Origin: Microbacterium horticulturae
GTDB taxonomy: Bacteria > Actinomycetota > Actinomycetes > Actinomycetales > Microbacteriaceae
DNA length: 64,000 nucleotides
Direction of reading: 5' to 3'
Assembly: GCF_029094505.1 (NCBI RefSeq)
Contig: NZ_CP119108.1
Span: 1,364,001-1,428,000, forward strand
In this document: piece by piece, positions 1 to 8,690 of the stretch
How the letters are laid out: each line of letters opens with the position of its first letter
How positions within the stretch are numbered: position 1 is the first letter of the stretch
The notes under the pieces: generated by a model
Told to the model about the DNA's origin: nothing
What the model saw: the letters and a program-made list of their open reading frames with translations, nothing else
Database searches by the model: none
Program-made: the position numbers and the translations under genes

Positions 1-1373
1 ACGAAGCCGTCCATGCCGCCGCCGCCGACGCAGTGCCCGCAGCCCTTGCCGATCTGGGTGCGCTGGTGCGCATCCCCTCGATCGCGTTCCCGGGCTTCGA
101 CCGCGCGCAGGTGCAGCGCAGCGCCGAGGCGGTGAAGGCTCTCGCGGAGGGGACCGGAATGTTCGACCGGGTCGAGATCCGCGATGCGGCGATCGACGGT
201 GGACCGGAACGCGGCATGCCCGCCGTGCTGGCCACGCGCGCCGCGCGCAACGGTCGGCCGACGATCCTCCTGTACGCGCACCACGACGTGCAGCCGGTCG
301 GCGACGAATCGCTGTGGGAGTCGACGCCGTTCGAGCCGACCGTGCGCGGCGGACGCCTCTACGGGCGCGGGGCGGCCGACGACAAGGCCGGCGTGATGGT
401 GCACATCGGCGCGCTGCGTGCGCTGCGTGCGGTCCTCGGCGACGACATCGACCTCGGGGTGGCCCTGTTCATCGAGGGCGAGGAGGAGGCCGGCTCCCGC
501 TCGTTCTCGCAGTTCCTCTCCGACAACGCCGACGCACTGCGCGCCGACGTGATCGTCGTCGCCGATTCCGGCAACTGGGACGCGAAGACCCCCGCCGTCA
601 CGGTGTCGCTGCGCGGGAACGCGCGATTCACGCTGACCGTGCGCACGCTCGAGCACGCGTCGCACTCCGGCATGTTCGGGGGAGCGGTGCCCGACGCGAT
701 GATGGCCACCGTGAAGCTGCTGGCGACGCTCTGGGATGACGACGGCGCCGTGGCCGTCGAGGGTCTGGCCACACGGGATGCTGCGACCCCCGACTACTCC
801 GAAGAGACCCTGCGCGATGAGGCAGGGCTTCCCGAACAGGTCACACCGATCGGGCGCGACAGCATCCTCAGTCGGATCTGGAACAAGCCGTCGATCACGG
901 TCACGGGCATCGACGCGCCCAGCGTCGTCAACGCGTCGAACACTCTCACTCCCGAGGTGAAGGTCGTCGTCAGCGCGCGCGTCGCACCGGGGCAGAACGC
1001 CCGCGACGCATACGAGGCCATCGCCGCGCACCTGCGCGCCCGTGCACCGTTCGGCGCGGAGCTCTCCTTCACGGACGTCGATTTCGGCGACGGCTTCCTC
1101 GTCGACACGAGCGGGTGGGCCGTGCAGGATGCACGTGTCGCCATGGAGGCCGGATACGGCGTGGCGCCGGTCGACCTCGGCGTCGGCGGGTCGATCCCCT
1201 TCGTCGCGGACCTCGTGCGGGAGTTCCCCGAGGCGCAGATCCTCGTGACCGGTGTCGAAGACCCGCACGCGCGCGCCCACAGCCCGAATGAGTCGCTTCA
1301 CCTGGACACTTTCCGAAACGCCCTCGCGGCCGAGGCTCTCCTGCTGGAACGCCTCGACGCGCGCGCTCTCTGA
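1..1373 (+). CDS. M20 family dipeptidase (5' end outside window)
   Basis: Zinc metallopeptidase of the M20/dipeptidase group, expected to hydrolyse dipeptides in the cytoplasm. The frame is open from base 3, and the residues before the first in-window start (a GTG at 33) look like the family's N-terminus leading into VRIPSIAFPGFD, so the true start is probably upstream of base 1. Metal-site motifs are present in order: YAHHDVQPVGD, GRGAADDKAG (the bridging Asp and neighbours), EGEEEAGS (catalytic Glu pair), a DSGNW segment and the C-terminal DPHARAHSPNE. The middle third is the dimerisation lid (LEHASHSGMFGG). About 456 codons are visible, close to the usual full length, so little is missing. 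It sits alone ahead of erpA. Confidence 0.88.
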   Translation, partial: EAVHAAAADAVPAALADLGALVRIPSIAFPGFDRAQVQRSAEAVKALAEGTGMFDRVEIRDAAIDGGPERGMPAVLATRAARNGRPTILLYAHHDVQPVGDESLWESTPFEPTVRGGRLYGRGAADDKAGVMVHIGALRALRAVLGDDIDLGVALFIEGEEEAGSRSFSQFLSDNADALRADVIVVADSGNWDAKTPAVTVSLRGNARFTLTVRTLEHASHSGMFGGAVPDAMMATVKLLATLWDDDGAVAVEGLATRDAATPDYSEETLRDEAGLPEQVTPIGRDSILSRIWNKPSITVTGIDAPSVVNASNTLTPEVKVVVSARVAPGQNARDAYEAIAAHLRARAPFGAELSFTDVDFGDGFLVDTSGWAVQDARVAMEAGYGVAPVDLGVGGSIPFVADLVREFPEAQILVTGVEDPHARAHSPNESLHLDTFRNALAAEALLLERLDARAL

Positions 1374-1412
1374 ACACGCCTGGACGGGCGGCCCCGGTGT
1401 TCGCCTCGGGCG

Positions 1413-1418
1413 TAGACT
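1413..1418 (+). promoter_or_regulatory. -10 element for erpA
   Basis: TAGACT, a TANNNT-type -10 box in the short gap after the dipeptidase gene. Transcription would start about 28 nt before the erpA ATG, which also has its own ribosome binding site. I see no convincing -35. Confidence 0.45.
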
Positions 1419-1452
1419 CGTGGCATCCACCCGCCCATCACGGAGGAATGCC

Positions 1453-1818
1453 ATGACCGACACCGCACTGACGACCGAGCAGCCTGTCCGCGAGCACGGA
1501 GTTCTGCTGACAGAAGCCGCCGCGCAGAAGGTCAGGAGCCTGCTCGCCCAGGAAGGCCGCGATGACCTGCGTCTTCGCGTCGCTGTGCAGCCGGGGGGAT
1601 GCTCGGGACTGATCTATCAGCTCTACTTCGACGAGCGCTTCCTCGACGGCGACAAGGCCGTCGACTTCGACGGCGTCGAGGTCATCGTCGATGAGATGAG
1701 CGTCCCGTATCTGGACGGCGCCACGATCGACTTCCAAGACACCATCGCGCAGCAGGGTTTCACCATCGACAACCCCAACGCGTCGGGCAGCTGCGCCTGT
1801 GGCGACAGCTTCCACTGA
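1453..1818 (+). CDS. erpA: Iron-sulfur cluster insertion protein ErpA (HesB/IscA family)
   Basis: A-type Fe-S carrier, 121 residues, that delivers [2Fe-2S] or [4Fe-4S] clusters to apoproteins. The three conserved cluster ligands are present: Cys50 in QPGGCSGL, and Cys114 and Cys116 in the C-terminal GSCACGDSF. The open frame runs further upstream, but ATG 1453 is chosen because GGAGGA lies just before it and the family N-terminus starts here (the VLLTEAAAQKV strand-helix). It lies directly upstream of the cytochrome oxidase genes and in the same window as sufBCD, which fits supply of Fe-S clusters to respiratory proteins such as the Rieske subunit. A TAGACT box gives it its own promoter. Confidence 0.93.
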   Translation: MTDTALTTEQPVREHGVLLTEAAAQKVRSLLAQEGRDDLRLRVAVQPGGCSGLIYQLYFDERFLDGDKAVDFDGVEVIVDEMSVPYLDGATIDFQDTIAQQGFTIDNPNASGSCACGDSFH

Positions 1819-1887
1819 CCTCTGATCGCGCCTGTGGCGCGGAGCCTCCACCTGAACGAATGGCCAGAATCGGGTGGGAGGTTGCTC

Positions 1888-1893
1888 TAGACT
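1888..1893 (+). promoter_or_regulatory. -10 element for ctaC-ctaD-ctaF
   Basis: TAGACT, 36 nt before the ctaC GTG. Same TAGNNT form as other -10 boxes in this window. It would drive the three-gene oxidase operon. Confidence 0.45.
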
Positions 1894-1929
1894 GGCCTCT
1901 GTCAGTTCGTTGATCCGGAAAGGTGCACT

Positions 1930-2826
1930 GTGCCCTCGAAACGTCGCCTCCGCTGGCTCGCCCTCCCGCTCGGGACCGCTGCGGCCGTTCTGCTGGCGGG
2001 TTGCACTTCGTCCCAGCTCCACGGGTTCCTCCCTGGTTTCGAGGACGCCGATGCTCCGCCGGCGACGAACCGCACCGACATGGTGGCGGCGCTGTGGACC
2101 AACTCGTGGGTCGTCCTGCTCATCGTCGGTCTCATCACCTGGGGCCTGATGCTGTGGGCCATGGTGGCCTATCGTCGCCGTAAGGGCCAGACGGGACTGC
2201 CGGTCCAGCTGCGCTACAACATGCCGATCGAGATCTTCTACACGGTCGTGCCGCTCATCCTCGTCGCGGGCATGTTCTCGTTCACCGCCCGTGACCAGAC
2301 GACCCTCGAGACGCAGGACCAGAACCCCGATGTGTCGGTGACGGCGATCGGCAAGCAGTGGTCGTGGGACTTCCAGTACAACGGCGAGGCCGCCGACAAC
2401 TCCGACGCCGTCTGGACGATGGGGACGCAGGCTCAGCCCGACAAGGACGGCAACGTCGACCAGGACGCCCTGCCCACCCTGTACCTGCCCGTGAACGAAA
2501 GCGTGCGCATCGACCTCGAGTCGCGTGACGTCGCCCACTCGTTCTGGGTCATCGACTTCCTCTACAAGAAGGACCTCTACATCGGCCGCGACAACTCCTG
2601 GTCGTTCACGCCGACGCGCGAGGGCACCTACCAGGGCAAGTGCGCCGAGCTGTGTGGTGAGTACCACTCGGCCATGCTGTTCCGCGTGAAGGTGGTCAGC
2701 GCCGACGAGTACCAGCAGCACCTCGACGAGCTGCGTGCCGAGGGCAACACGGGAGACATCACGGACGCATACGACCGCCTGAACAACGAGCCGGGCACGG
2801 GCGCCCAGAATGAGGGAGAGAACTGA
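1930..2826 (+). CDS. ctaC: Cytochrome c oxidase subunit II
   Basis: CuA-bearing subunit of the aa3-type terminal oxidase, 298 residues. The N-terminus is a lipoprotein signal with lipobox LAGC (cleavage before Cys), followed by two membrane helices (about residues 55-78 and 98-118) and a periplasmic cupredoxin domain. The CuA ligands are visible in [13 protein letters not shown]: Cys238, Glu240, Cys242, His246, Met249. The start is GTG 1930, which places the charged PSKRR segment ahead of the signal helix. It receives electrons from the diheme cytochrome QcrC inside a bc1-aa3 supercomplex. It is first in ctaC-ctaD-ctaF and ends 1 nt before ctaD. Confidence 0.96.
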   Translation: MPSKRRLRWLALPLGTAAAVLLAGCTSSQLHGFLPGFEDADAPPATNRTDMVAALWTNSWVVLLIVGLITWGLMLWAMVAYRRRKGQTGLPVQLRYNMPIEIFYTVVPLILVAGMFSFTARDQTTLETQDQNPDVSVTAIGKQWSWDFQYNGEAADNSDAVWTMGTQAQPDKDGNVDQDALPTLYLPVNESVRIDLESRDVAHSFWVIDFLYKKDLYIGRDNSWSFTPTREGTYQGKCAELCGEYHSAMLFRVKVVSADEYQQHLDELRAEGNTGDITDAYDRLNNEPGTGAQNEGEN

Positions 2827-2827
2827 G

Positions 2828-4552
2828 ATGGCGACAACGCTCCCGTTGCAGGAAAGCGGCCGCACCACGTTGCCGCCCCGCCAGGCGGCGCTGATGTCCT
2901 CGACGCGTGTCGAGTCCAAGGGCAATATCGTCGTTCGGTGGATCACCTCCACCGACCACAAGATCATCGGGTACATGTACCTGATCTCCTCTGTCATGTT
3001 CTTCATGCTTGGCGGTGTGATGGCGCTGATCATCCGTGCCGAGCTGTTCGCCCCGGGCATCCAGATCGTTGCGACGAAGGACCAGTTCAACCAGCTGTTC
3101 ACGATGCATGGCACGATCATGCTGCTGATGTTCGCGACGCCGTTGTTCGCCGGGTTCGCCAATGCGATCCTGCCGTTGCAGCTGGGGGCTCCCGATGTGG
3201 CGTTCCCCCGGTTGAACGCTTTTGCGTTCTGGTTGTTCCTGTTCGGATCGCTGATCGCGGTGGCGGGGTTCCTGACTCCGCAGGGTGCGGCGGCGTTCGG
3301 GTGGTTCGCGTACCAGCCGTTGGCGAATGCGACGTTCTCGCCGGGGGCCGGCGGCAACCTCTGGTTCCTGGGCCTGGGGATGAGCGGTTTCGGCACGATC
3401 CTCGGCGCTGTGAACTTCGTCACCACGGTGATCACGATGCGCGCTCCGGGCATGACCATGTGGCGCATGCCGATCTTCTCGTGGAACACGCTGATCACCA
3501 GCATCCTGATCCTCATGGTCTTCCCGGTGCTGGCCGCCGCCATCCTCGCGGGTGCTGCTGACCGCATCCTCGGTGCGCACATCTACGATGCGGCGAACGG
3601 CGGTGTGCTGCTCTGGCAGCATCTGTTCTGGTTCTTCGGGCACCCCGAGGTGTACATCATCGCGCTGCCGTTCTTCGGCATCGTGTCCGAGATCTTCCCG
3701 GTCTTCAGCCGCAAGCCGATCTTCGGATACAAGACGCTCGTGTACGCCACGATCTCGATCGCCGCGCTGTCGGCGTCGGTGTGGGCGCACCACATGTACG
3801 TCACCGGCGCGGTGCTGCTGCCGTTCTTCTCGCTGATGACCATGCTGATCGCGGTTCCGACGGGTGTGAAGATCTTCAACTGGATCGGCACGATGTGGCG
3901 TGGCTCGGTGACCTTCGAGACGCCCATGGTCTTCGCGATCGGCTTCCTGGCCTCGTTCGTGTTCGGTGGCCTGACCGGCGTGATCCTCGCGTCGCCGCCG
4001 CTGGACTTCTTCCTGTCTGACTCGTACTTCGTGGTGGCGCACTTCCACTACGTGGTGTTCGGCACGGTCGTGTTCGCCATGTTCTCGGGCTTCTATTTCT
4101 GGTGGCCGAAGTGGACGGGCAAGATGCTCAACGAGCGGCTGGGGATGGTGCACTTCTGGATGCTGTTCATCGGCTTCCACATGACCTTCCTCGTGCAGCA
4201 CTGGGCCGGTGTCGACGGCATGCCGCGTCGCTACGCCGACTACGCACCGTCCGACGGCTGGACCTGGATGAACCAGGTGTCGACCATCGGCGCCATGCTG
4301 CTGGGTTCGTCGATGATCCCGTTCCTGCTGAACGTCTGGATCACGGCGCGGAACGCACCCAAGGTGACGGTGAACGATCCGTGGGGCTACGGCGCGTCGC
4401 TCGAGTGGGCGACCAGCTGCCCGCCGCCGCGGCACAACTTCACGTCGATCCCGCGAATCCGCAGCGAGCGGCCCGCGTTCGACCTGAACCACCCCGAAGC
4501 GGCGCCCGATGGCGTCCACCTCGTGGCCGCCACGAACGGAGAGGCGAAGTAA
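2828..4552 (+). CDS. ctaD: Cytochrome c oxidase subunit I
   Basis: Catalytic subunit of the aa3 oxidase, 574 residues with about 12 membrane helices, holding heme a, heme a3 and CuB. Key features are the cross-linked His272-Tyr276 pair in GHPEVY, the paired CuB histidines in WAHHMYVTG, and heme ligands in [11 protein letters not shown]. An alternative ATG at 2810 lies inside ctaC. ATG 2828 is preferred because GGGAGAG lies 8 nt upstream and the protein then begins MATTLPLQ. The stretch from about 3100 to 3340 uses more TTG, GCT and TTT codons than the rest of the gene. It is followed immediately by ctaF. Confidence 0.97.
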   Translation: MATTLPLQESGRTTLPPRQAALMSSTRVESKGNIVVRWITSTDHKIIGYMYLISSVMFFMLGGVMALIIRAELFAPGIQIVATKDQFNQLFTMHGTIMLLMFATPLFAGFANAILPLQLGAPDVAFPRLNAFAFWLFLFGSLIAVAGFLTPQGAAAFGWFAYQPLANATFSPGAGGNLWFLGLGMSGFGTILGAVNFVTTVITMRAPGMTMWRMPIFSWNTLITSILILMVFPVLAAAILAGAADRILGAHIYDAANGGVLLWQHLFWFFGHPEVYIIALPFFGIVSEIFPVFSRKPIFGYKTLVYATISIAALSASVWAHHMYVTGAVLLPFFSLMTMLIAVPTGVKIFNWIGTMWRGSVTFETPMVFAIGFLASFVFGGLTGVILASPPLDFFLSDSYFVVAHFHYVVFGTVVFAMFSGFYFWWPKWTGKMLNERLGMVHFWMLFIGFHMTFLVQHWAGVDGMPRRYADYAPSDGWTWMNQVSTIGAMLLGSSMIPFLLNVWITARNAPKVTVNDPWGYGASLEWATSCPPPRHNFTSIPRIRSERPAFDLNHPEAAPDGVHLVAATNGEAK

Positions 4553-4987
4553 ATGCGCACCAACGCAGTGCTCTGGTGGGTCATCTGCGCGTTCTTCGTG
4601 CTGATGTCCGTGGTCTACACGGTGTGGTCGGTGCTCCCGCACCCTGACCTGCCCTGGAACCACGGTGTGGAGTGGGTCGGTACGGTCGCTCTCCTGTTCG
4701 TCGGACTCATGTCGGCACTCATCGCCTTCTACATCGGGCGTGTGCACCACGCGCAGGGCGGCGAGTTGCCCGCTGACGTGCTGACCGCCGAGATCGACGA
4801 CGGCGACCCCGAGATGGGCGAGTTCTCGCCGTGGTCGTGGTGGCCGCTCGTTCTTGCACTGTCGGCCGCATTCGCCATGATCGGCTTCGCCGTCGGCACC
4901 TGGATGCTCCCGATCGGTGTGGGCATCTTCGTCGTCGCTATCGTCGGCTGGGTCTACGAGTACTACCGCGGGCACTTCGCTCGCTGA
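4553..4987 (+). CDS. ctaF: Cytochrome c oxidase subunit IV (actinobacterial CtaF)
   Basis: Small accessory subunit of the actinobacterial aa3 oxidase, 144 residues with four hydrophobic segments (roughly residues 5-27, 40-63, 96-116 and 117-138). The protein ends in WVYEYYRGHF, a signature of this family. It abuts the ctaD stop with no gap, so it is translated from the same mRNA and presumably assembles with CtaC and CtaD. It has no cofactor ligands; its role is structural or in supercomplex stability. A strong inverted repeat follows, so the operon ends here. Confidence 0.92.
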   Translation: MRTNAVLWWVICAFFVLMSVVYTVWSVLPHPDLPWNHGVEWVGTVALLFVGLMSALIAFYIGRVHHAQGGELPADVLTAEIDDGDPEMGEFSPWSWWPLVLALSAAFAMIGFAVGTWMLPIGVGIFVVAIVGWVYEYYRGHFAR

Positions 4988-4996
4988 GAGCTCCTT

Positions 4997-5037
4997 CAGA
5001 GGGCCCTGGCACCGGGTTTCCGGGCCGGGGCCCTCTG
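4997..5037 (+). terminator. Terminator after ctaF
   Basis: Perfect 10-bp stem, CAGAGGGCCC with GGGCCCTCTG, and a 21-nt loop that can fold further (CCGG-TTT-CCGG). It starts 10 nt after the ctaF stop. There is no T-run, as is common in high-GC actinobacteria. Confidence 0.75.
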
Positions 5038-5165
5038 CCGTTGGCGGAGCGCGTCCTCGGCGCGCGCCGACGGCCCTCCCGCCCGTGAGAGAACAGCTGG
5101 TCGCCGAGAGAGCGGGTATTTCCCACGCTCTCGTCCGTCAGCTGTACTCTCACGGCCGGGCGACG

Positions 5166-5171
5166 TAGCGT
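5166..5171 (+). promoter_or_regulatory. Leaderless-type -10 box for the GNAT gene
   Basis: TAGCGT followed by 7 nt and then ATG 5179. This spacing puts the transcription start at or next to the start codon and supports ATG 5179 over the GTG at 5170. Confidence 0.5.
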
Positions 5172-5178
5172 GGGCGGC

Positions 5179-5652
5179 ATGGCGCTCTCGGTCCGCACGG
5201 CACGTCCCTCCGACATCGACGCGATCCTCGCGGTGCAGGCACACGGCGAGGGCGCGACCGGCGATCGGTTCCGCAGCTGGGCCACCCGCGCCGTCGAGGC
5301 GGAGCACGAGCGCGTGTGCGTCGCAGAGGAGACCGACGCAGTCGTCGGGTGGGCGGCCACGAGACGCTTCGACGATGCGGCGGGCGCAGCGCCTGCGGGC
5401 GAGTACCTCATGGGCGTGCGTGTACGCACCGCACACCGACGTGGGGGAGTCGGCGCCGCGCTCGTGGCGGCGCGTCTCGAGCTGATCCGACGGTCGGGCG
5501 CGGCGCGCGCGTACTACTTCACGAACGTGCGGAACGCGGCATCCATCGCGGCACACCGCCGGTGGGGCTTCCGGGAGATCGCCCGTGGGCCACGGTTCCG
5601 CGACGTGCCGTTCGATGGGGGAGAGCGCCTTCTCTTCGCCGTCGACCTCTGA
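5179..5652 (+). CDS. GNAT family N-acetyltransferase
   Basis: Acetyl-CoA-dependent N-acyltransferase of 157 residues; the substrate cannot be told from sequence. It has the GNAT layout: an N-terminal strand (LSVRTARPSDIDAILAV), central strands, the acetyl-CoA pyrophosphate loop in RTAHRRGGVGAALVAA (Q/RxxGxG/A), and the C-terminal NAASIAAHRRWGFREI motif shared by many single-domain acetyltransferases. A GTG start at 5170 is possible, but ATG 5179 fits both the family and the upstream -10 box. It is monocistronic, lying between the ends of the cta and qcr operons, with terminators on both sides. Confidence 0.87.
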   Translation: MALSVRTARPSDIDAILAVQAHGEGATGDRFRSWATRAVEAEHERVCVAEETDAVVGWAATRRFDDAAGAAPAGEYLMGVRVRTAHRRGGVGAALVAARLELIRRSGAARAYYFTNVRNAASIAAHRRWGFREIARGPRFRDVPFDGGERLLFAVDL

Positions 5653-5706
5653 CGCGCGCGAGGGGCGTGCGAGCAGCGCACAGACGCACGAGCCCGGGCA
5701 GCAGAA

Positions 5707-5739
5707 GGGCCCCGCTGCACGGTGTGTGCAACGGGGCCC
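5707..5739. terminator. Bidirectional terminator between GNAT gene and qcrB
   Basis: Strong hairpin: an 8-bp outer stem GGGCCCCG/CGGGGCCC, one mismatch, then a 5-bp inner stem TGCAC/GTGCA around a GGTGT loop. It lies between two convergent genes and can serve both. Confidence 0.72.
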
Positions 5740-5758
5740 AGGGGAGGAGCGGTGTGAC

Positions 5759-7582
5759 CTACTGGTCGCGGTCGCTCTCCCGGTGATGCTTGTTCTCTTC
5801 GTCATCGCTGAGGACGGACGTCGGCGTGGTCGGGATCTCACCAGTCTTCGCGTCAGGGTCCTGCGGCCGCAGCGGCGATTCGGGGTGGCCGGCGCGGGCG
5901 TGCGCCCCCTGGATCTCGGACGAGGTGGTCGCGTTGACGTCCTCCAGCGTGTGGTGCTGGTGCGCCACGGCGGCCTCGATCTCCGACTGGGTGACCGGGG
6001 TGAGACGGTCTTCGAAGAACCAGCGCGACAGAGCCGAGCGGGTGTTCTGCCAGAAGCCGATCTTGCCCTTGGCGTTCGGACGAACGACGAGAGGCTCGTA
6101 CGTCTCGTAGTCGACCAGCTTGAAGCGGTCGTACTGGTCGACGGTGCGGTGCACCTCGGTGAACTCGCCGCCCGGCAGGCGCACGATGCGACCGGATTCG
6201 TAGCCGTGAAGGACGATCTCGCGGTCCTTCTTCTGCAGTGCGATAGCAATGCGTTTGGCGACGAAGTACCCGATGATCGGTCCGAGGATCAACAGCCCCT
6301 GCAGCGTGTGGATCACGCCTTCCATCGTGACCGAGAAGTGCGTCGCGATGAGGTCGGATGACGCCGCCGCCCACAGGACCGCGTAGAAGATCACACCGGC
6401 GACGCCGATGGCGGTGCGGGTGGCCGCATGGCGGGGACGCTGCGCGATGTGGTGCTCGCGCTTGTCACCGGTGACCCAGGCCTCGATGAACGGGTAGATG
6501 AGCACCAGGATGATGAACAGACCCAGCACCAGCAGCGGCAGGATGATGTTGAACGACCAGGTGTGGTCAAGCCACACGAACTCCAGGTGCGGGGGCACCA
6601 GGCGCAGAGCACCGTCCGCGAAGCCGATGTACCAGTCGGGCTGGGTGCCGGCGGAGACGGGGGACGGGTCGTACGGGCCGTAGTTCCAGATCGGGTTGAT
6701 CGTGAACAGCGAGGCGATCAGCACGATCACACCGAAGACGATGAAGAAGAAACCGCCCATCTTCGACATGTAGACCGGCATCATCGGGTAGCCGACGACG
6801 TTGCTGTTCTTGCGGCCGGGCCCCGCGAACTGCGTGTGCTTGTTGATGACCATGAGCATCAGGTGCAGCACGAGCAGCCCCACGAGGATCGCCGGCAGCA
6901 GCAGGATATGCAGCGTGTACAGGCGCCCCACGATCTGGTCGCCGGGGAACTCGCCGCCGAACAGCAGGAACGAGATCCAGGTGCCCACGAGCGGGATGCC
7001 CTTGACCATGCCGTCGATGATGCGCAGACCGTTGCCGGAGAGCAGATCGTCGGGCAGCGAGTAGCCGGTGAAGCCCTCGGCCATCGCGAGGATGAACAGG
7101 ATGAAGCCGATCACCCAGTTCAGCTCGCGGGGCTTGCGGAAGGCGCCCGTGAAGAAGATCCGCAGCATGTGCACGCCGATACCGGCGACGAACACCAGCG
7201 CGGCCCAGTGGTGGATCTGGCGGACCAGGAGACCGCCGCGGATGTCGAACGACAGGCGCAGCGTGGAGTCGAGCGCGGCCGACATCTCGACACCGCGCAT
7301 CGGGATGAAGGAGCCGGCGTAGTGCGTCTCGACCATCGAGGCCTGGAAGAAGAACGTCAGGAAGGTCCCCGAGAGGAGGATGACCACGAAGCTCCACAGC
7401 GCGATCTCACCCAGCATGAACGACCAGTGGTCGGGGAAGATCTTGCGGCCGAGCTCTTTGACGAAGCCGGAGAGGCTCGTCCGCTCATCGATGTAGTTCG
7501 ACGCCCAGCCGACGAAACGGCCGCCGAGCGGCTTTTCCTTCGTTTCCTCCTGGAAGCGGGAGGTGGCGGTTGCAGTACTCAA
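5759..7582 (-). CDS. qcrB: Cytochrome bc1 complex cytochrome b subunit
   Basis: Quinol-oxidising membrane subunit of the bc1 complex, 607 residues, with two b-type hemes. Visible are IHHWAALVFV and the HILLLPAILVGLLVLHL helix with heme histidines, the PPHLEFVW quinol-site region and a long hydrophilic C-terminal tail of about 150 residues typical of actinobacterial QcrB. The start is not an ATG: the best choice is TTG 7582, which overlaps the qcrA stop and gives M-STATATSRFQEETKEKP. The upstream open frame is only the shadow of qcrA. It is the last gene of ctaE-qcrC-qcrA-qcrB. Confidence 0.95.
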   Translation of the reverse strand: MSTATATSRFQEETKEKPLGGRFVGWASNYIDERTSLSGFVKELGRKIFPDHWSFMLGEIALWSFVVILLSGTFLTFFFQASMVETHYAGSFIPMRGVEMSAALDSTLRLSFDIRGGLLVRQIHHWAALVFVAGIGVHMLRIFFTGAFRKPRELNWVIGFILFILAMAEGFTGYSLPDDLLSGNGLRIIDGMVKGIPLVGTWISFLLFGGEFPGDQIVGRLYTLHILLLPAILVGLLVLHLMLMVINKHTQFAGPGRKNSNVVGYPMMPVYMSKMGGFFFIVFGVIVLIASLFTINPIWNYGPYDPSPVSAGTQPDWYIGFADGALRLVPPHLEFVWLDHTWSFNIILPLLVLGLFIILVLIYPFIEAWVTGDKREHHIAQRPRHAATRTAIGVAGVIFYAVLWAAASSDLIATHFSVTMEGVIHTLQGLLILGPIIGYFVAKRIAIALQKKDREIVLHGYESGRIVRLPGGEFTEVHRTVDQYDRFKLVDYETYEPLVVRPNAKGKIGFWQNTRSALSRWFFEDRLTPVTQSEIEAAVAHQHHTLEDVNATTSSEIQGAHARAGHPESPLRPQDPDAKTGEIPTTPTSVLSDDEENKHHRESDRDQ

Positions 7583-8658
7583 TGACGCTCCCAGAAGCTC
7601 GGGCCGACGGGTTCTTGGAAGTCGCTCTTGGCGACGATGTAGCCTTCGGCATCGACCTCGATCGGCAGCTGCGGCAGCGCGCGCGCCGCCGGGCCGAAGA
7701 TGACGCGGGCGCCGTGCGAGACGTCGAACTGCGACTGGTGGCACGGGCACAGCAGGTGGTGCGTCTGCTGCTCGTACAGTGCGACCGGGCAACCGACGTG
7801 CGTGCAGACCTTGGAGTACGCGACGATGCCGTCGAAGCCCCAGTCCTCATGGCCCGGCTCGGGGTGCAGCTGGTCGACGGGCAGGCGCATCAGCAGCACG
7901 ATGGCCTTGGCCTTCTCGTCGAGGTAGCCCTCCGCGTGGGTGACATCGGCCAGAGCCTCGGGGATCACGTGGAACGCCGAGCCCAGGGTCACGTCGGAGG
8001 CCTTGATCGGCACACCGCTGGGGTCGTGGGCCAGGCGCATGCCCTTCTTCCACATGGTGTGGCTGAGCAAGTGCACCGGGTCGCCCGCGTAGGGGTTCGA
8101 GGGGCTGCTGTGCGGGGCCAGGCCGCGGAACAGCACGACGCCGGGGGCGATGGATGCCACGACCGCCGCGATCAGCGAGTTGCGGACCATCGCACGGCGA
8201 CCGAAGCCGGACTCCTCGTTGGCATCGGCGAACGCCTTGACGGCGGCCTCGCGGGTGCTGTCACGACCGCGGGTCGCGTGCCGGGGCTCGACGAACTCCT
8301 TGTCGGACATGATCGCCTTCGACCAGTGGATCGCGCCGATGCCGATCGCCAGCAGCGCGAGTGCGATGCCGAGGCCGATGAAGAGATTGTTGTGCCGGAT
8401 GCTGGTGATCTGGCCGTCTTCGATCGGGAAGATCATGTAGGCGGCCACCGCCCAGATGCTCGCGGCGACCGACAGGTAGAACAACGTGTAGACCGTGCGG
8501 ACGGCCCGCTTCATGGCGGCGGGGTCTTTGTCGGTCACCCGCTCGCGGTGCGGCGGCAGTTCGTCGTTCTGCACCGGATCGGGGACCGCGACGGCGAGCC
8601 CGGGGGAGGGCTGCCACGAAGCCCTCTCGTGCTCGAGCGGGTCTTCCTCGTGTGCCAT
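7579..8658 (-). CDS. qcrA: Cytochrome bc1 complex Rieske iron-sulfur subunit
   Basis: Rieske [2Fe-2S] protein of the bc1 complex, 359 residues. It passes electrons from quinol to the c hemes of QcrC. Cluster ligands are Cys285 and His287 in CTHVGC, and Cys304 and His307 in CPCHQSQF, with the disulfide cysteines Cys290 and Cys306. Three hydrophobic helices precede the Rieske domain (about residues 58-80, 90-110 and 170-192), the actinobacterial architecture rather than the single helix of proteobacteria. ATG 8658 has GAGGAG upstream; the longer open frame is not needed. It overlaps qcrB by 4 nt. Confidence 0.96.
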   Translation of the reverse strand: MAHEEDPLEHERASWQPSPGLAVAVPDPVQNDELPPHRERVTDKDPAAMKRAVRTVYTLFYLSVAASIWAVAAYMIFPIEDGQITSIRHNNLFIGLGIALALLAIGIGAIHWSKAIMSDKEFVEPRHATRGRDSTREAAVKAFADANEESGFGRRAMVRNSLIAAVVASIAPGVVLFRGLAPHSSPSNPYAGDPVHLLSHTMWKKGMRLAHDPSGVPIKASDVTLGSAFHVIPEALADVTHAEGYLDEKAKAIVLLMRLPVDQLHPEPGHEDWGFDGIVAYSKVCTHVGCPVALYEQQTHHLLCPCHQSQFDVSHGARVIFGPAARALPQLPIEVDAEGYIVAKSDFQEPVGPSFWERH

Positions 8659-8690
8659 GGTGCTCCTCGTGCGTGGAATTGCGTGAACGA

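Noticed and set aside
1438..3582. A minus-strand open frame of 714 codons opposite erpA, ctaC and ctaD
   Set aside because: No recognisable domain, crosses three certain genes and has no ribosome binding site.
2759..4975. A minus-strand open frame of 738 codons opposite ctaD and ctaF
   Set aside because: Low-complexity His/Arg/Asp/Glu-rich translation typical of antisense frames; ctaD and ctaF are certain on the plus strand.
5759..7792. Extended QcrB start at 7792
   Set aside because: The extra 70 residues are the antisense-free shadow of qcrA in another frame, Arg/Pro/Ala-rich and not family sequence; TTG 7582 overlaps the qcrA stop as expected in an operon.
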